NCBI GenBank assembly: GCA_016714085.1
Contig: JADJNW010000009.1
Span: 1-16,548 of the forward strand
Length of the DNA: 16,548 nt
Reading direction: 5' to 3'
Source of the DNA: Saprospiraceae bacterium
GTDB taxonomy: Bacteria; Bacteroidota; Bacteroidia; Chitinophagales; Saprospiraceae
In this document: positions 8,486-16,540 of the stretch, one piece after another
Layout: every line of letters begins with the position of its first letter
Numbering within the stretch: the first letter of the stretch is position 1
Notes under the pieces: model-generated
Told to the model about the DNA's origin: nothing
The model's input: the letters and a program-made list of their open reading frames with translations, nothing else
Databases searched by the model: none
Position numbers and translations under genes: made by a program

Positions 8486-10269
8486 TTAGCTAATCCAATT
8501 GATTTCGTGTTCTGGAGCATATTCACAGAAAACCCCTGTTTTAATAGAGATTTCCAGGTGTTTGCTTAATGGAAGGTGCACTTCGGCTATTTTTTTTACG
8601 GCACTGCGGATGCGCCAGGTAACGGCGGAGCGAGTCTTGTCAATGCTATCGGAGACTTTACGGGTTTTGCCACCTAAGCCCAAAGACTTAGAAAGATGGT
8701 CTAATAATTGATCGTATTCTTCTTGCAAGGCCAAGATTTGATTTTGGTGATGCGCGGTTTCGCTGCTTCCAGTTCTTTGAATATCGAGAATGCGCTGCTG
8801 ATAAGCCTTTTTAGCTTTTCATCAAAAACTATTTCCCTTTTTCAATCACTTTAGAACCCATCAATTCGGTGCAATGAATCGCTTGATTAGGCGCTGCAAG
8901 CAATCGGGCAATACCATGAAATCCTTTAAATCAGGCAATTGTACTTGTTTTCCGGCAAATGCCATCGTCCATAATCCACCTTCTTCCACAAAAAGATTTT
9001 GTTCCGATGAATTAGAAGAAGCTTGTCCAAGCGGAATTGCGTCTAAAGCGCCGTTATTAATATATTCAAAAAATGGCTTTAGCTGAGTCGTTTCTCTGAA
9101 AGGGTTCACAGCAATCAACCATTGCAGGGCTGTTTGATCATCAGCGGGTTTTCCTTTATTTATTTTTGAGTAAACTGATGCAGATATTCCTGCCAGTAAG
9201 TTTGCATTTTTGCCAAATCGCCTTTTCGATAATATACTGCTGCAACAAATGCAGGAAAATCCACCCAGCCTTTTCCTGTTTGATATTTTTCAACCAGCGC
9301 AATGGCGGCATCAAAATTACCCAGTTCCAACTGAATAAACACACCATAATCAAAAAAGCCTCGTGCCTGGAAGGATTCAATTTCTGTGCTTTTTCATACA
9401 ATTGTTGCGCTTCAGCAACATAGCCCAAATAAAACAAAACCCAGTGCGATATGCATCAGGTTTTCCATATCGCTCGGATTCAGCATATAGGCCTTTCTAA
9501 AAAGTGTTCTGCTTTTCATAATCTCCATTAAACAAGTAAAGTTTGCCCAGGATAGTAGCGCTTACATGGTCGCGTTCCTCCAGTTCAAAAGCTTTTTGCG
9601 CCCAGCCAAATGCGCCTTTTTGACTCACTTCCCAACGATCCCAAATCTGACAACTCCACTCGTTGAAATAAGTCAAGGACATCCCCGTATAAGCCCTGGC
9701 ATAATGAGGATCAATATCCATCGCTTGTTGGAAATAAATGCGCGCCTGCTCATCTGCTTCCAGCGTGCCTTTTTTCAGCTCTTGCAAGCCCCGAAGCCAA
9801 CATTCATAAGCATTTAAATTGGTAATTGGTTTTTTCTAATTTCTGCGAGCAGGTCATAATCCACCGAATATTGAAGCGAAACGACAATTTTCTCTACCAT
9901 TTCTTCCCTGGATGTGAAATATTTCATCCAAAGAACCGCTAAACTTCTCCGCCCAAACCAAGCGATTTTGCTGCGCATTGATGAGTTGTATATTAAAATA
10001 CAGTTTTTCATTTTGATAACGCACCAAACCTTTTACTACATAATCGAGATCAAAATCGTACGAAATAGAGCTATCTCTTTCATTGGCAGACAAATGCTCT
10101 GCCACATCATACGGAACAATCTGAAAAGAGCGGAAACGCGACAAGTCAGTGATGACATCCATTGCCAGCCCGTGCAAAACATTTCAATGATAGGATCATC
10201 GGATAGACACTGCAAAGGAAAAACCGCCAGACAAATCTCTTTATTTTGAACAATGGGTTCCATTTTCAT
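8486..10269 (-). CDS. TolB-like domain / TPR repeat protein with conserved C-terminal domain, many frameshifts
   Basis: About 590 aa when rebuilt. The N-terminus resembles the TolB-like domain of cyclase-associated TPR proteins: ICLAVFPLQCLSDDP, GLAMDVITDLSRFRSFQIVP, DLDYVVKGLVRYQNEKLYF and LVWAEKFSGSLDEIFHIQ. A tetratricopeptide region follows, with repeats such as ARIYFQQAMDIDPHYARAYT, AQQLYEKAQKLNPSRHEAFL and the DFPAFVAAVYYRKGDLAKMQ segment. The C-terminal part has DLKGFHDIARLLAAPNQAIH, KAYQQRILDIQ, then TWRIRSAVKKIAEVHLPLSK and SIKTGVFCEYAPEHEINW. I recognise this tail from large regulatory ATPase/TPR proteins in which its role is unclear. Breaks fall near 10165, 9900, 9810, 9500, 9430, 9345, 9150, 8905, 8835 and 8745. 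No signal peptide or membrane helix is evident, so it is probably a cytoplasmic scaffold or regulator; the function is unknown. Confidence 0.75.
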
Positions 10270-10273
10270 ACGA

Positions 10274-10304
10274 CAAATTTATCCCCTTTCCTCCAATGTT
10301 TCAA
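10274..10304 (-). promoter_or_regulatory. Candidate Bacteroidota promoter for the TolB/TPR gene
   Basis: On the minus strand TTG (10304-10302), a 20-base spacer and TAAATTTG (10281-10274) fit the TTTG-N19..21-TAnnTTTG pattern. The -7 box ends only 4 bases before the ATG at 10269. The transcript would then be nearly leaderless, or translation would start at the second in-frame ATG at 10263 (MEPIVQNKE). Confidence 0.45.
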
Positions 10305-10425
10305 TACAAAGGTTTAAAAGAAAGGCTGAGCGCAAAAGACAAACTTTTTACATCAATAGGAAAAAAGTATCTACAAAAGCAGTATTTGCGTTGCCTAATT
10401 GCCTTATTATTACTGAATTAAAATT

Positions 10426-11489
10426 TCAAATATTATTCTTTATGTTTTTTACCCCCTCCAATTCTAACACAAATTCCCCACCATACACCATCGAAGGCGT
10501 CTGAAAACCGATTTTAAAATTGCCTTCCAATACTTGTTTAAGAATAGCCAGACTCGCAATCGCAGTAAGCTTTTTTGTAGAAGGAAGCGATAATAATTGA
10601 GTGACGGATATTCCTTTATCATTTGTAACCGCTCCCCACACGAACGATGCTCCTTGTTCCAATTGCTTTTCCGTTGCCCTTGCGGCATTTTTCTGCACCT
10701 GCTTTCGCAAATAATTCTTTACAAAAGCTAATTTTAAAAACCAATTATATAATAATTGAAATTTCAACACATTATAAAAGGGCTTCTTCATGCCGGTAAA
10801 TACTTCAATATTGGGAATGCCCGTGCTATAATACGCCGTATAAACATCGCCCCAGGGAATAGTCATTACAAATGATTTTTTCGCGCCAAAATCAATTCTT
10901 TGTCCTTTATGCCCCAATGGTTTCCTGATCAACTTTCCATTTTCGCGCACCAGACCGCCTTCGCCCAGGCTTTCGATCATCGTATAAATAGTACCTACTG
11001 AAAACGCATCTCCTTTGGTGTCAAATGCCAATTGCAGATGCGTCGCATCCGGTAATTGATTATGTAATAATTTGGCAAGACAGTCCGTCGGCACTACATC
11101 AAAACCCGTACCAGGCATCAACATAATTCCGGCATCTTTCGCTTTGGCATCATAACCCCGCGCCATTGCAAACGTATCAATCTCACCCGTGATGTCGAGA
11201 TAATGTGTTTTTGTTGCCAGGCACGCTTCGATCATTGGTTTAGCAGTATATTTGAATGGGCCGGCATCATTTAATACCACAGGTACTTGTGCAAGCGCCG
11301 CTTTTAATTGCGCGGTATCCAATAAATCAAAACCAGATAATCCAGGTTCAATGTTTGCGCTAATGCTTTGATAGCGCCTTCATTTCGCCCGGCTAAAACA
11401 GGAGAAAGCCCCTTGTCCTTTGCCATTCGGGCAGTCACCTGCCCAGTGTAGCCATTCGCGCCATACAGTAGAAAAGAATTGCCTTGCAT
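10426..11489 (-). CDS. Saccharopine dehydrogenase-like NAD(P)-binding oxidoreductase, one frameshift
   Basis: The Rossmann motif GANGYTG near the N-terminus (residues 10-16, start MQGNSFLLYG at 11489) binds the dinucleotide. It is followed by VLAGRNEGAIKALAQ and VVLNDAGPFKYTA, typical of the saccharopine dehydrogenase / trans-acting enoyl reductase group rather than true lysine-pathway enzymes. Other visible segments are YLDITGEIDTF, LMPGTGFDVVPTDCLA and SLGEGGLVRENGKLIRKPLG. One base is lost from a T-run near 11325-11332. Adding it joins NLDYLVF to DLLDTAQLKAAL without a stop and gives about 354 aa, normal for the family. The substrate is unknown; in other bacteria the family acts on lipid or polyketide intermediates. 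Confidence 0.88.
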
Positions 11490-11630
11490 GAGGAAGTTTT
11501 ATCATCTAACACCTGAGCGAGCAATGCGTTCCATTTTTGAGTTGCTTATTTTCTCCGCTTGATCGCTTGAGCTTTGAGGTCTTTATTCTTGTTTGGTTGC
11601 TCATTGCTGTGTCATTTTTTAGCCTTGCAA

Positions 11631-11757
11631 GTAACGTTTTCGGGCTTTGCGAAGTGGCGGATTTTCAGCACAAATGTAAATGCGGAGAACTGAACTTTCG
11701 GCTTGCACAAAATTGTCTGCGAAGCACAAAACCCCGCTTTTGGGTAGGTGCTGTTAT
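11631..11757 (-). repeat. attC-like large imperfect palindrome, copy A (3' of the HEPN-like gene)
   Basis: From TAAC (11632-11635) to GTTA (11753-11756) is 125 bases. The two ends are imperfect inverted repeats: AAGTGGCGGATTTT on the left corresponds to the reverse complement of AAAACCCCGCTTT on the right, with further partial pairing inside. The left end matches copy B (TAACGTTTTCGGGCTT here, TAACGTTTTTCGGCTTG there) and both share GTGGCGGATTTT. Size, symmetry and position about 130 bases after a minus-strand gene resemble integron attC sites, but the core triplets lack the canonical RYYYAAC/GTTRRRY flanks. The remaining bases 11490-11630 and 11758-11888 show nothing I recognise; short plus-strand reading frames across the element are not credible genes. 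Confidence 0.55.
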
Positions 11758-11888
11758 GAAGGCGTTCTGTCCTCCGTGCCTATAAAATGCTTGTCTGTCA
11801 TATTTTTAAGTGTCATTGTCCTGTCTCGTTTTTTGTCTGTCGTCGCTGTCGTTGCGTTATACATTTTTAGCGTTGGCATTTCATTCTT

Positions 11889-13323
11889 CTATTTTGTTTC
11901 GTTTATTTCCTTCTTAGCAATTTCATCAAAAATATTTCTATCCAGTTCTTCAATTTAGAAACTGTGGATTAGCTAAAGAATATTGATTGAATGAGATAAA
12001 ATTTTAATCCAGCTTCCACACTTGTAATATCTGGCAGTATATCGCTTTTTAAATTTCTACTTTTATCTAATTCTTTTTTCTCTTTACTATGAACGATTGC
12101 ACTTAAGCTGTAAATCTTTTACGCTTTGAAAACTTGATACGGAGTTAAAGATTCAATGGGAAAAAAGTTTGCAGAGGATCGCAGCTCTTGAAGAAAGTTT
12201 GTGTGTTACTTCTGTGTTATCCTTGCTTTCCAATAAATAACGCTTCAAGTGCAATGGTTATATCAAAATAGATCGTCAATATACCTTCTTAAAAAGCATT
12301 GTTTAATCTATCAATAGCTACTTGAACATTCCTTTGTATCGGGGTTAGGTATTTTTGAATTTGTTCATTTCCAAAATTTCAAATGAAAATTTATTTGGTA
12401 AGTAATTCCAATAGAAGTTTTCAAAATAATCAGGATATGCTTTCGTTGTCGCAATCACAAGTGGCAAAAGGTCTGCACTATATGAACTTGCCCAATTGAT
12501 TGGCTTTGCAATTATTTGGCTGTAGCCAGTATCTATACCTGTTTGTGTTCTTAAATAGGCAAAGAGTTTATCAATGTATTCAACCATCACACTGCTGTAA
12601 CAACTAATTTCATAAAGGTTACTTGAGCTTTGGATGTTTCATTTTCAAATAGGTAATTTTTTAGCACAAAGCATGAGTAGCTGAACTTATAACATTTGAT
12701 GAGGTGATGAATTGGTTGAAGTTTTGTATTTCTCGACTTTTGAACAATATCACTCATCCTCTCAATGCTGACAAGGCTTGTAATTTCTATAGAATCAAAA
12801 TCAAAAGTCACCATCAATATTGGAATGACAATATCAAAATGGAGTTTAGAATGAGTAAAGTAATTTGACCATTCAGTAAACAGCATTTTGAATTTATCAT
12901 CGTCAAATTCTTTTGTTGAATAAATATGAATGTAGCGGTCAATTAGTTCTGTTATCGGGTGCATGGAAAGAAGCTATCCCAAAATATTTTATGTTCTTCC
13001 GTTTCCCGTTCTGAATACTTGCCAAAAAAAAAAGAACTTGCAGTAATCATCATCAGATAAAAGATACTCTTGTAATTCTTTCCAACTTTTTAGATTCTTG
13101 CAAGTATCATCTTTTATCAATAGCCCGAAATAGTTTCGCTTTGAATAGGCAGATTTTGAAAAGTTAGGATAGCCAGTGTCTTGGTATCTTAAAATAGGAT
13201 ATTCATTATAGTAATTGCTCAAATTGTAACGAAAAAATCTTCTTCATTTTCCACTACATATTTCAATCCGTCAATGATAGCAGCTTTAAGTTTGTTATAG
13301 AGTTCATCCAATTTCATTTCCAT
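11889..13323 (-). CDS. Large unknown protein with C-terminal ApeA-like HEPN region, heavily frameshifted
   Basis: Several fragments join into one minus-strand gene of about 478 codons, starting MEMKLDELYNKL at 13323 (or 13317) and ending IAKKEINETK at a TAG in 11889-11891. Middle pieces include NYFGLLIKDDTC, FKMLFTEWSNYFTHSKLHFD, VEYIDKLFAYLRTQ and FENFYWNYLPNKFSFEI. The C-terminal piece reads RNVQVAIDRLNNAF, LRRYIDDLF, DITIALEALFIGKQ, VTHKLSSRAAILCKLFS, SAIVHSKEKKELDKSRN and DILPDITSVEAGLKFYLIQS. The order helix, IALEALF, then SAIVH is that of ApeA-like HEPN domains, which are RNA-cleaving or RNA-binding helical domains found in antiphage and toxin systems. The arginine expected before SAIVH (RX4-6H) is not present as sequenced, but that spot is also frame-damaged. 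Breaks occur near 13225, 13000, 12590, 12348, 12290, 12230, 12165, 12120 and 11970. An attC-like repeat lies on each side. The N-terminal function is unknown. Confidence 0.7.
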
Positions 13324-13371
13324 CCACAATTTTAATTTCCTTTTCTGTCAAACCGTATAATACGCTTGTGA

Positions 13372-13498
13372 ATAACGTTTTTCGGCTTGGAAATGTGGCG
13401 GATTTTTTAATAATTTGTTCTAAAAATAATCAAAATTTCAACTTAGTACTTTCCGGCTAAGGAAAACTAAACTAGCTATTGCGCTAAACCGCTGTTAG
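13372..13498 (-). repeat. attC-like large imperfect palindrome, copy B (between the two HEPN-like genes)
   Basis: From TAAC (13373-13376) to GTTA (13494-13497) is again exactly 125 bases, although the interior differs strongly from copy A. On the minus strand it opens CTAACAGCGGTTTAGCGC and closes CCGCCACATTTCCAAGCC then GAAAAACGTTATTC. Each arm carries TAAC followed by CGG-TT when read inward. It starts about 38 bases after the stop of the small HEPN-like gene and ends 50 bases before the ATG of the large one, in the same orientation as copy A. Confidence 0.6.
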
Positions 13499-13535
13499 TG
13501 GTTGTTCTTACCAATTATATCCATACTGTTTGCAA

Positions 13536-13993
13536 CTATTGTATCTTTTCGAGCGCTTCTAATACTTCATCTAAATCCAGCAGCTCACCACGAAGTACCA
13601 ATGTGTTATTGAATGAATTATATCCGCGATGTGTATTATTGGTTCCACTTCCACAAGAGAAGGATTCATCGCTAAATCAATATAAACTGCATTTGATTGG
13701 TGTTTAAACCATTCTTCGACCATTTCATCATAATGCTCAAAAAACGGTTTCTAAATTTACGATTATTAATAGAATTATTTTTTCCACCTTGAGTATTTCT
13801 CGCAATCTTTCACCACGTTTTTCATACTTCTTTTTGCCCAAAGAATCTTTGAAATATTTCCAGTAGCAATTAGTATAGATTGTATCGAACCCCATATTTC
13901 TATATGGTCAAAACTTTCGTTGCCAGCTTGTAAACGCTCCGCCGCTCTTTGAGCAATCTTTGATTGTAAGACGATTTCGCCTATAAAGATCAT
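13536..13993 (-). CDS. Small HEPN-motif protein, frameshifted
   Basis: The rebuilt protein of about 153 aa starts MIFIGEIVLQSKIAQRAAER at 13993. Next come FDHIEIWGSIQSILIATGNI and SKILWA. After a one-base shift near 13823-13829 it reads KKYEKRGERLREILKVEKN, INNRKFRNRF and, after a shift in the T-run near 13749-13754, EHYDEMVEEWFKHQSNAVYI and DLAMNPS. A last shift near 13655 gives GYNSFNNTLVLRGELLDLDE then VLEALEKIQ and a TAG at 13536-13538. The RNRF(F)EH segment fits the HEPN signature R-[NDH]-x(3-4)-H for metal-independent RNases. The all-helical character and size also fit a single HEPN domain. The layout resembles a family of hypothetical proteins I have seen without assigned function. AGGGAA immediately precedes the ATG. 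HEPN assignment rests on motif and context only. Confidence 0.7.
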
Positions 13994-14089
13994 TTCCCTG
14001 TATTCCGTTCATTTTTTCTACTTCGTAATGGGAGTTGTCCAAGAATTGCCAGTAACTCGTTAATATACGTACTTTTTAAAGTTCTCCTA

Positions 14090-14121
14090 CAAAGTTATGC
14101 CAAAAGTATCATGGGGGCAAA
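14090..14121 (-). promoter_or_regulatory. Bacteroidota promoter upstream of the HEPN-like genes
   Basis: On the minus strand TTTG (14121-14118), a 20-base spacer and TAACTTTG (14097-14090) match the TTTG-N19..21-TAnnTTTG consensus fully. It would start a transcript near 14083, about 90 bases before the ATG at 13993. It is the best promoter match in the window and could serve both downstream genes. The rest of 13994-14233 shows nothing else I recognise. Confidence 0.6.
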
Positions 14122-14233
14122 TGGGCATTTGGTTTTATTTAAAACCTTTGATAACTAGTGGCTTAAAGATATTACTTACATTATTCGTGTAATAAAACAA
14201 TACAAAATGCGCAAGTATGCGGGTAGGATTCAT

Positions 14234-14264
14234 AAAAAAGCTTTGTAATGATTACAAAAGCTTT
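14234..14264 (-). terminator. Rho-independent terminator of the 14292-15074 lipoprotein gene
   Basis: Read on the minus strand, AAAGCTTTTGTAA and TTACAAAGCTTT form a stem of about 12 bp with a one-base bulge and a 2-3 base loop, followed at once by a run of T. It begins 27 bases after the stop of the lipoprotein gene. Confidence 0.8.
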
Positions 14265-14291
14265 CGTAAGATGTATAAATATAATTATATC

Positions 14292-15074
14292 TTATGGTGC
14301 AGCCGTTAGAATAATAGCTGGAGCGGAAGCAGGCGGTGTTACATCGTATGGCTCGGAGGAGGACTTGGGTACGGGTGCGTTTGAAAAGAGTAAAAGATTT
14401 GCATTAGCGATCGCATTGGCATCTTTGATGCGGATGGTCACGCTTGGCAAAGACCCGGTTGATCCATCGGTTCTTTCTTTTACATCTATTACTTCAAAGG
14501 CAACGATTCCCAGATTCGCCCCTTGTAAATTGCCGAGTAATGGCGAGTAATTAATACTGATATCGCTATCATACACGACCGCAAGGATGGTTTTTCCGAT
14601 CAGCATTTTCAGGCCTGTTGCGCGTAACGGCGTTACATCGGGTATCTTGTCCAATAAGACTTCGCGGTCATCATCAGGTACTTTTGCACCGAGCTGAGGC
14701 CCTGCTAATAGATAGTTTCGAGCGCCATTATCGGTTGGCCCAGTGGTTTTCCAGCTTCCGGGAATGGTTTTAAGCGCGTGCCAGCCTTCGTCTCCTACTT
14801 CACCTGTGAAAAGATCGATGGTTTTTCCAATGTTTTCCTGAAAATAGCGCAATGGTATGCGCAAACCCAATTCCGCTAACTGATCATTAACATCTGTTTC
14901 GGAGAAATTATTGGGCGGGTTGCCGTTATCGATACTGTCTTCATCGATAATAAGGAATACAGCTTCGGTATCATCCGATGGATCGAGTTTATCGGTTTCG
15001 CAAGCGGATATAAATGTCAGTACGGTTGCTGCAATCGCAAATCGCAGCCAGGTCAGAAGCGTGTGTTTCTTCAT
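14292..15074 (-). CDS. Lipoprotein of unknown function
   Basis: I place the start at 15074 (MKKHTLLTWLRFAIAATVLT). The upstream in-frame ATG at 15113 would put 13 charged residues before a perfectly good signal sequence. The lipobox FISAC gives a lipid-anchored cysteine, followed by an acidic tether (ETDKLDPSDDTE), as in Bacteroidota lipoproteins exported to the outer membrane or surface. The mature part (about 235 aa) has no motif I recognise. Segments such as DLFTGEVGDEGWHALKTIPG, SWKTTGPTDN and GKTILAVVYDSDISINYSPL suggest a beta-rich fold. The C-terminus is Pro/Ala-rich. It has no visible frameshift, is single and has its own terminator. Confidence 0.85.
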   Translation of the reverse strand: MKKHTLLTWLRFAIAATVLTFISACETDKLDPSDDTEAVFLIIDEDSIDNGNPPNNFSETDVNDQLAELGLRIPLRYFQENIGKTIDLFTGEVGDEGWHALKTIPGSWKTTGPTDNGARNYLLAGPQLGAKVPDDDREVLLDKIPDVTPLRATGLKMLIGKTILAVVYDSDISINYSPLLGNLQGANLGIVAFEVIDVKERTDGSTGSLPSVTIRIKDANAIANANLLLFSNAPVPKSSSEPYDVTPPASAPAIILTAAP

Positions 15075-15133
15075 AAGGTGTTTTGTTTTATTTAAATTTG
15101 GTTCATACAACAAGAAGTAGAATAGCTTTTCTT

Positions 15134-15154
15134 TTTGATAGTCATACTATCAAA
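15134..15154. promoter_or_regulatory. Perfect 9-3-9 palindrome upstream of the lipoprotein gene
   Basis: TTTGATAGT, CAT, ACTATCAAA is a perfect 9-bp inverted repeat, 60 bases upstream of the lipoprotein ATG at 15074. Its size suits a dimeric repressor operator; as RNA it would form a hairpin. No T-run follows it on the minus strand, so it is not an obvious terminator of the upstream genes. Confidence 0.45.
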
Positions 15155-15226
15155 CAAGGAACGCTTCGTATAGTTGTTTTATTTCTAAAGAGATGTTAAT
15201 ACGGCATAAGCGGTTGGTATAAATGC

Positions 15227-15249
15227 AATAGCCCCTAAACGGGGCTATT
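15227..15249. terminator. Intrinsic-terminator-like hairpin after the DUF4440-like gene
   Basis: AATAGCCCC (15227-15235) and GGGGCTATT (15241-15249) form a perfect 9-bp stem with a 5-base loop. It is GC-rich at the core, with T-rich sequence on the plus side (ACATTTTTT) and ATTTATA on the minus side. It lies about 100 bases past the corrected stop of the minus-strand gene ending at 15351. Confidence 0.65.
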
Positions 15250-15350
15250 GACATTTTTTGCATTCTTGTAGGTAGTCATTTTAAATTCCTTCATTTTCGA
15301 GATTGAAATTTTGGCTCTTGAAACTAAACGATTTTTCTCTCAAATGATAA

Positions 15351-15844
15351 TTATTTCGTTTTATTAAACATGTAAGTGCGATCTTCCACTCATGCTCCAC
15401 TTTTTCAAAAACAAATAATTCTCTATTTTCTTCAGGTATGGTTTCACCGTTTGCATGAATCAAAGTTGTTCCCTTTGAACTCGTTGTAGCAAAGGCAAAA
15501 TCTCCTTCAGCTAAAATCTCATCAATAAAAAATTCAATATTTAATTGAATCTGCGAGAAAATGAATTCATACGATTTAAGTATGCTTTCTGAACCAATAG
15601 CTGATGGAGCTCCTGACGGCATGAAAATTCCGTCTTTGGCATAAAGGCTTTGTGCAAGTTTTGCATCCGACGTGTTGAGTGATTTTTTGTATTCACCCAA
15701 TAATGATTCAATTTTCTCTTTTTCTAATTTTACCATGACATCTTTGTTTTGTGATTGATTAATTGATTCTGATTGATTTTGATGTTGACTGCAAGAAACC
15801 ATAAGGAAAATGGTTACTGCAATCATTAATAATTCTTTCATCAT
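15351..15844 (-). CDS. DUF4440 / SnoaL-like (NTF2 fold) lipoprotein, C-terminal frameshift
   Basis: The signal peptide MMKELLMIAVTIFLMVSC ends in a lipobox-like cysteine, then a Gln/Ser-rich linker. The NTF2-like domain follows: LGEYKKSLNTSDAKLAQSLY, AKDGIFMPSGAPSAIG, FFIDEILAEGDFAFATTSSK, GTTLIHANGETIPEENRELF, then EHEWKIA. These match the SgcJ/DUF4440 pattern of small ligand-binding or epoxide-type proteins. As read, the frame continues to 15281, but the family normally ends with EWKIARYMFNKTK or similar. Adding one base near 15375-15380 gives TYMFNKTK and a TAA at 15351-15353. I therefore place the end there (about 164 aa) and treat the longer tail as an artefact. It lies 95 bases downstream of the Crp/Fnr gene on the same strand. 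Confidence 0.75.
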
Positions 15845-15939
15845 TAAATGATTTGATGATTAATTAATTACATCACAAAGATGAAGTGTTTCAATATGAT
15901 ATGCCTATAAGGTAGATTAAGAAAGAAACTTAATGTAGT

Positions 15940-16520
15940 TTAAGACTTTGCCAACTTTTTTCGAATAGTACTTAGAAATTCAGGAGTTACCCCGAGATAA
16001 GAGGCAATTTGGACGTTTGATATACGATTAAAGAAATTAGGATACCGCTCCATAAAATCTATATATCGTTCCTCTGCTGTTGAGCTTATATTTGTAAAAC
16101 TCTCCTTTGACAGCTAACCAATGCATTCTCTGTAAAGACCCTGAAAATTCGGTTGAACTTTGGAAAATCAACAAACAGCTTTAATTGGTCGTCTTTCTTG
16201 ATTGGGAGAATGACAGCGTTTTCAATCGCTTCAATATTCAATTTGCTTGGCTCTCCTGAATGAAAACTGCCAATATCACCAATCCACCAATTTTCAACCG
16301 CAAATTGCAAATTATGTTCTTTTCCATTATCATCCACAAAATACATCCTAAAACATCCCTCTACAACAAACGAGTTATACTTAGACACATCCCCCTCTTG
16401 TAGTATATATTGTCTCCTTTTAATTTTTCGTTCCTTAAATACCTTTTCCAAATAGGATTTTTCCTTTTCGTCCAAGGGCAAAAGTTTTTCAAAATATGTT
16501 ATTAGCGGTTCAACTTTCAT
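15940..16520 (-). CDS. Crp/Fnr-family transcriptional regulator, one frameshift
   Basis: The N-terminal cyclic-nucleotide-binding-like domain shows FKERKIKRRQYILQEGDVSK, FVVEGCFRMYFVDDNGKEHN and NAVILPIKKDDQLKLF. After a one-base loss near 16086-16090 (an in-frame TAA results) the C-terminal helix-turn-helix half reads SSTAEERYIDFMERYPNFFN, RISNVQIASYLGVTPEFLST then IRKKLAKS, ending at a TAA in 15940-15942. The rebuilt length of about 193 aa is usual for Bacteroidota Crp/Fnr proteins. I see no cysteines arranged for an iron-sulphur cluster, so an Fnr-type oxygen sensor is unlikely; the ligand is unknown. It may control the adjacent lipoprotein gene. Confidence 0.88.
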
Positions 16521-16540
16521 TTTTATTCTTGATTACCACC

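Noticed and set aside
8499..9423. Plus-strand open frames of 70-85 codons within the TPR gene
   Set aside because: They are antisense shadows of the reconstructed TolB/TPR protein, whose motifs are clear on the minus strand.
11537..11958. Plus-strand open frames of 82 and 92 codons
   Set aside because: They run across the palindromic repeat and the 3' end of the minus-strand HEPN-like gene, with low-complexity Ser/Val/Phe translations and no homology-like motifs.
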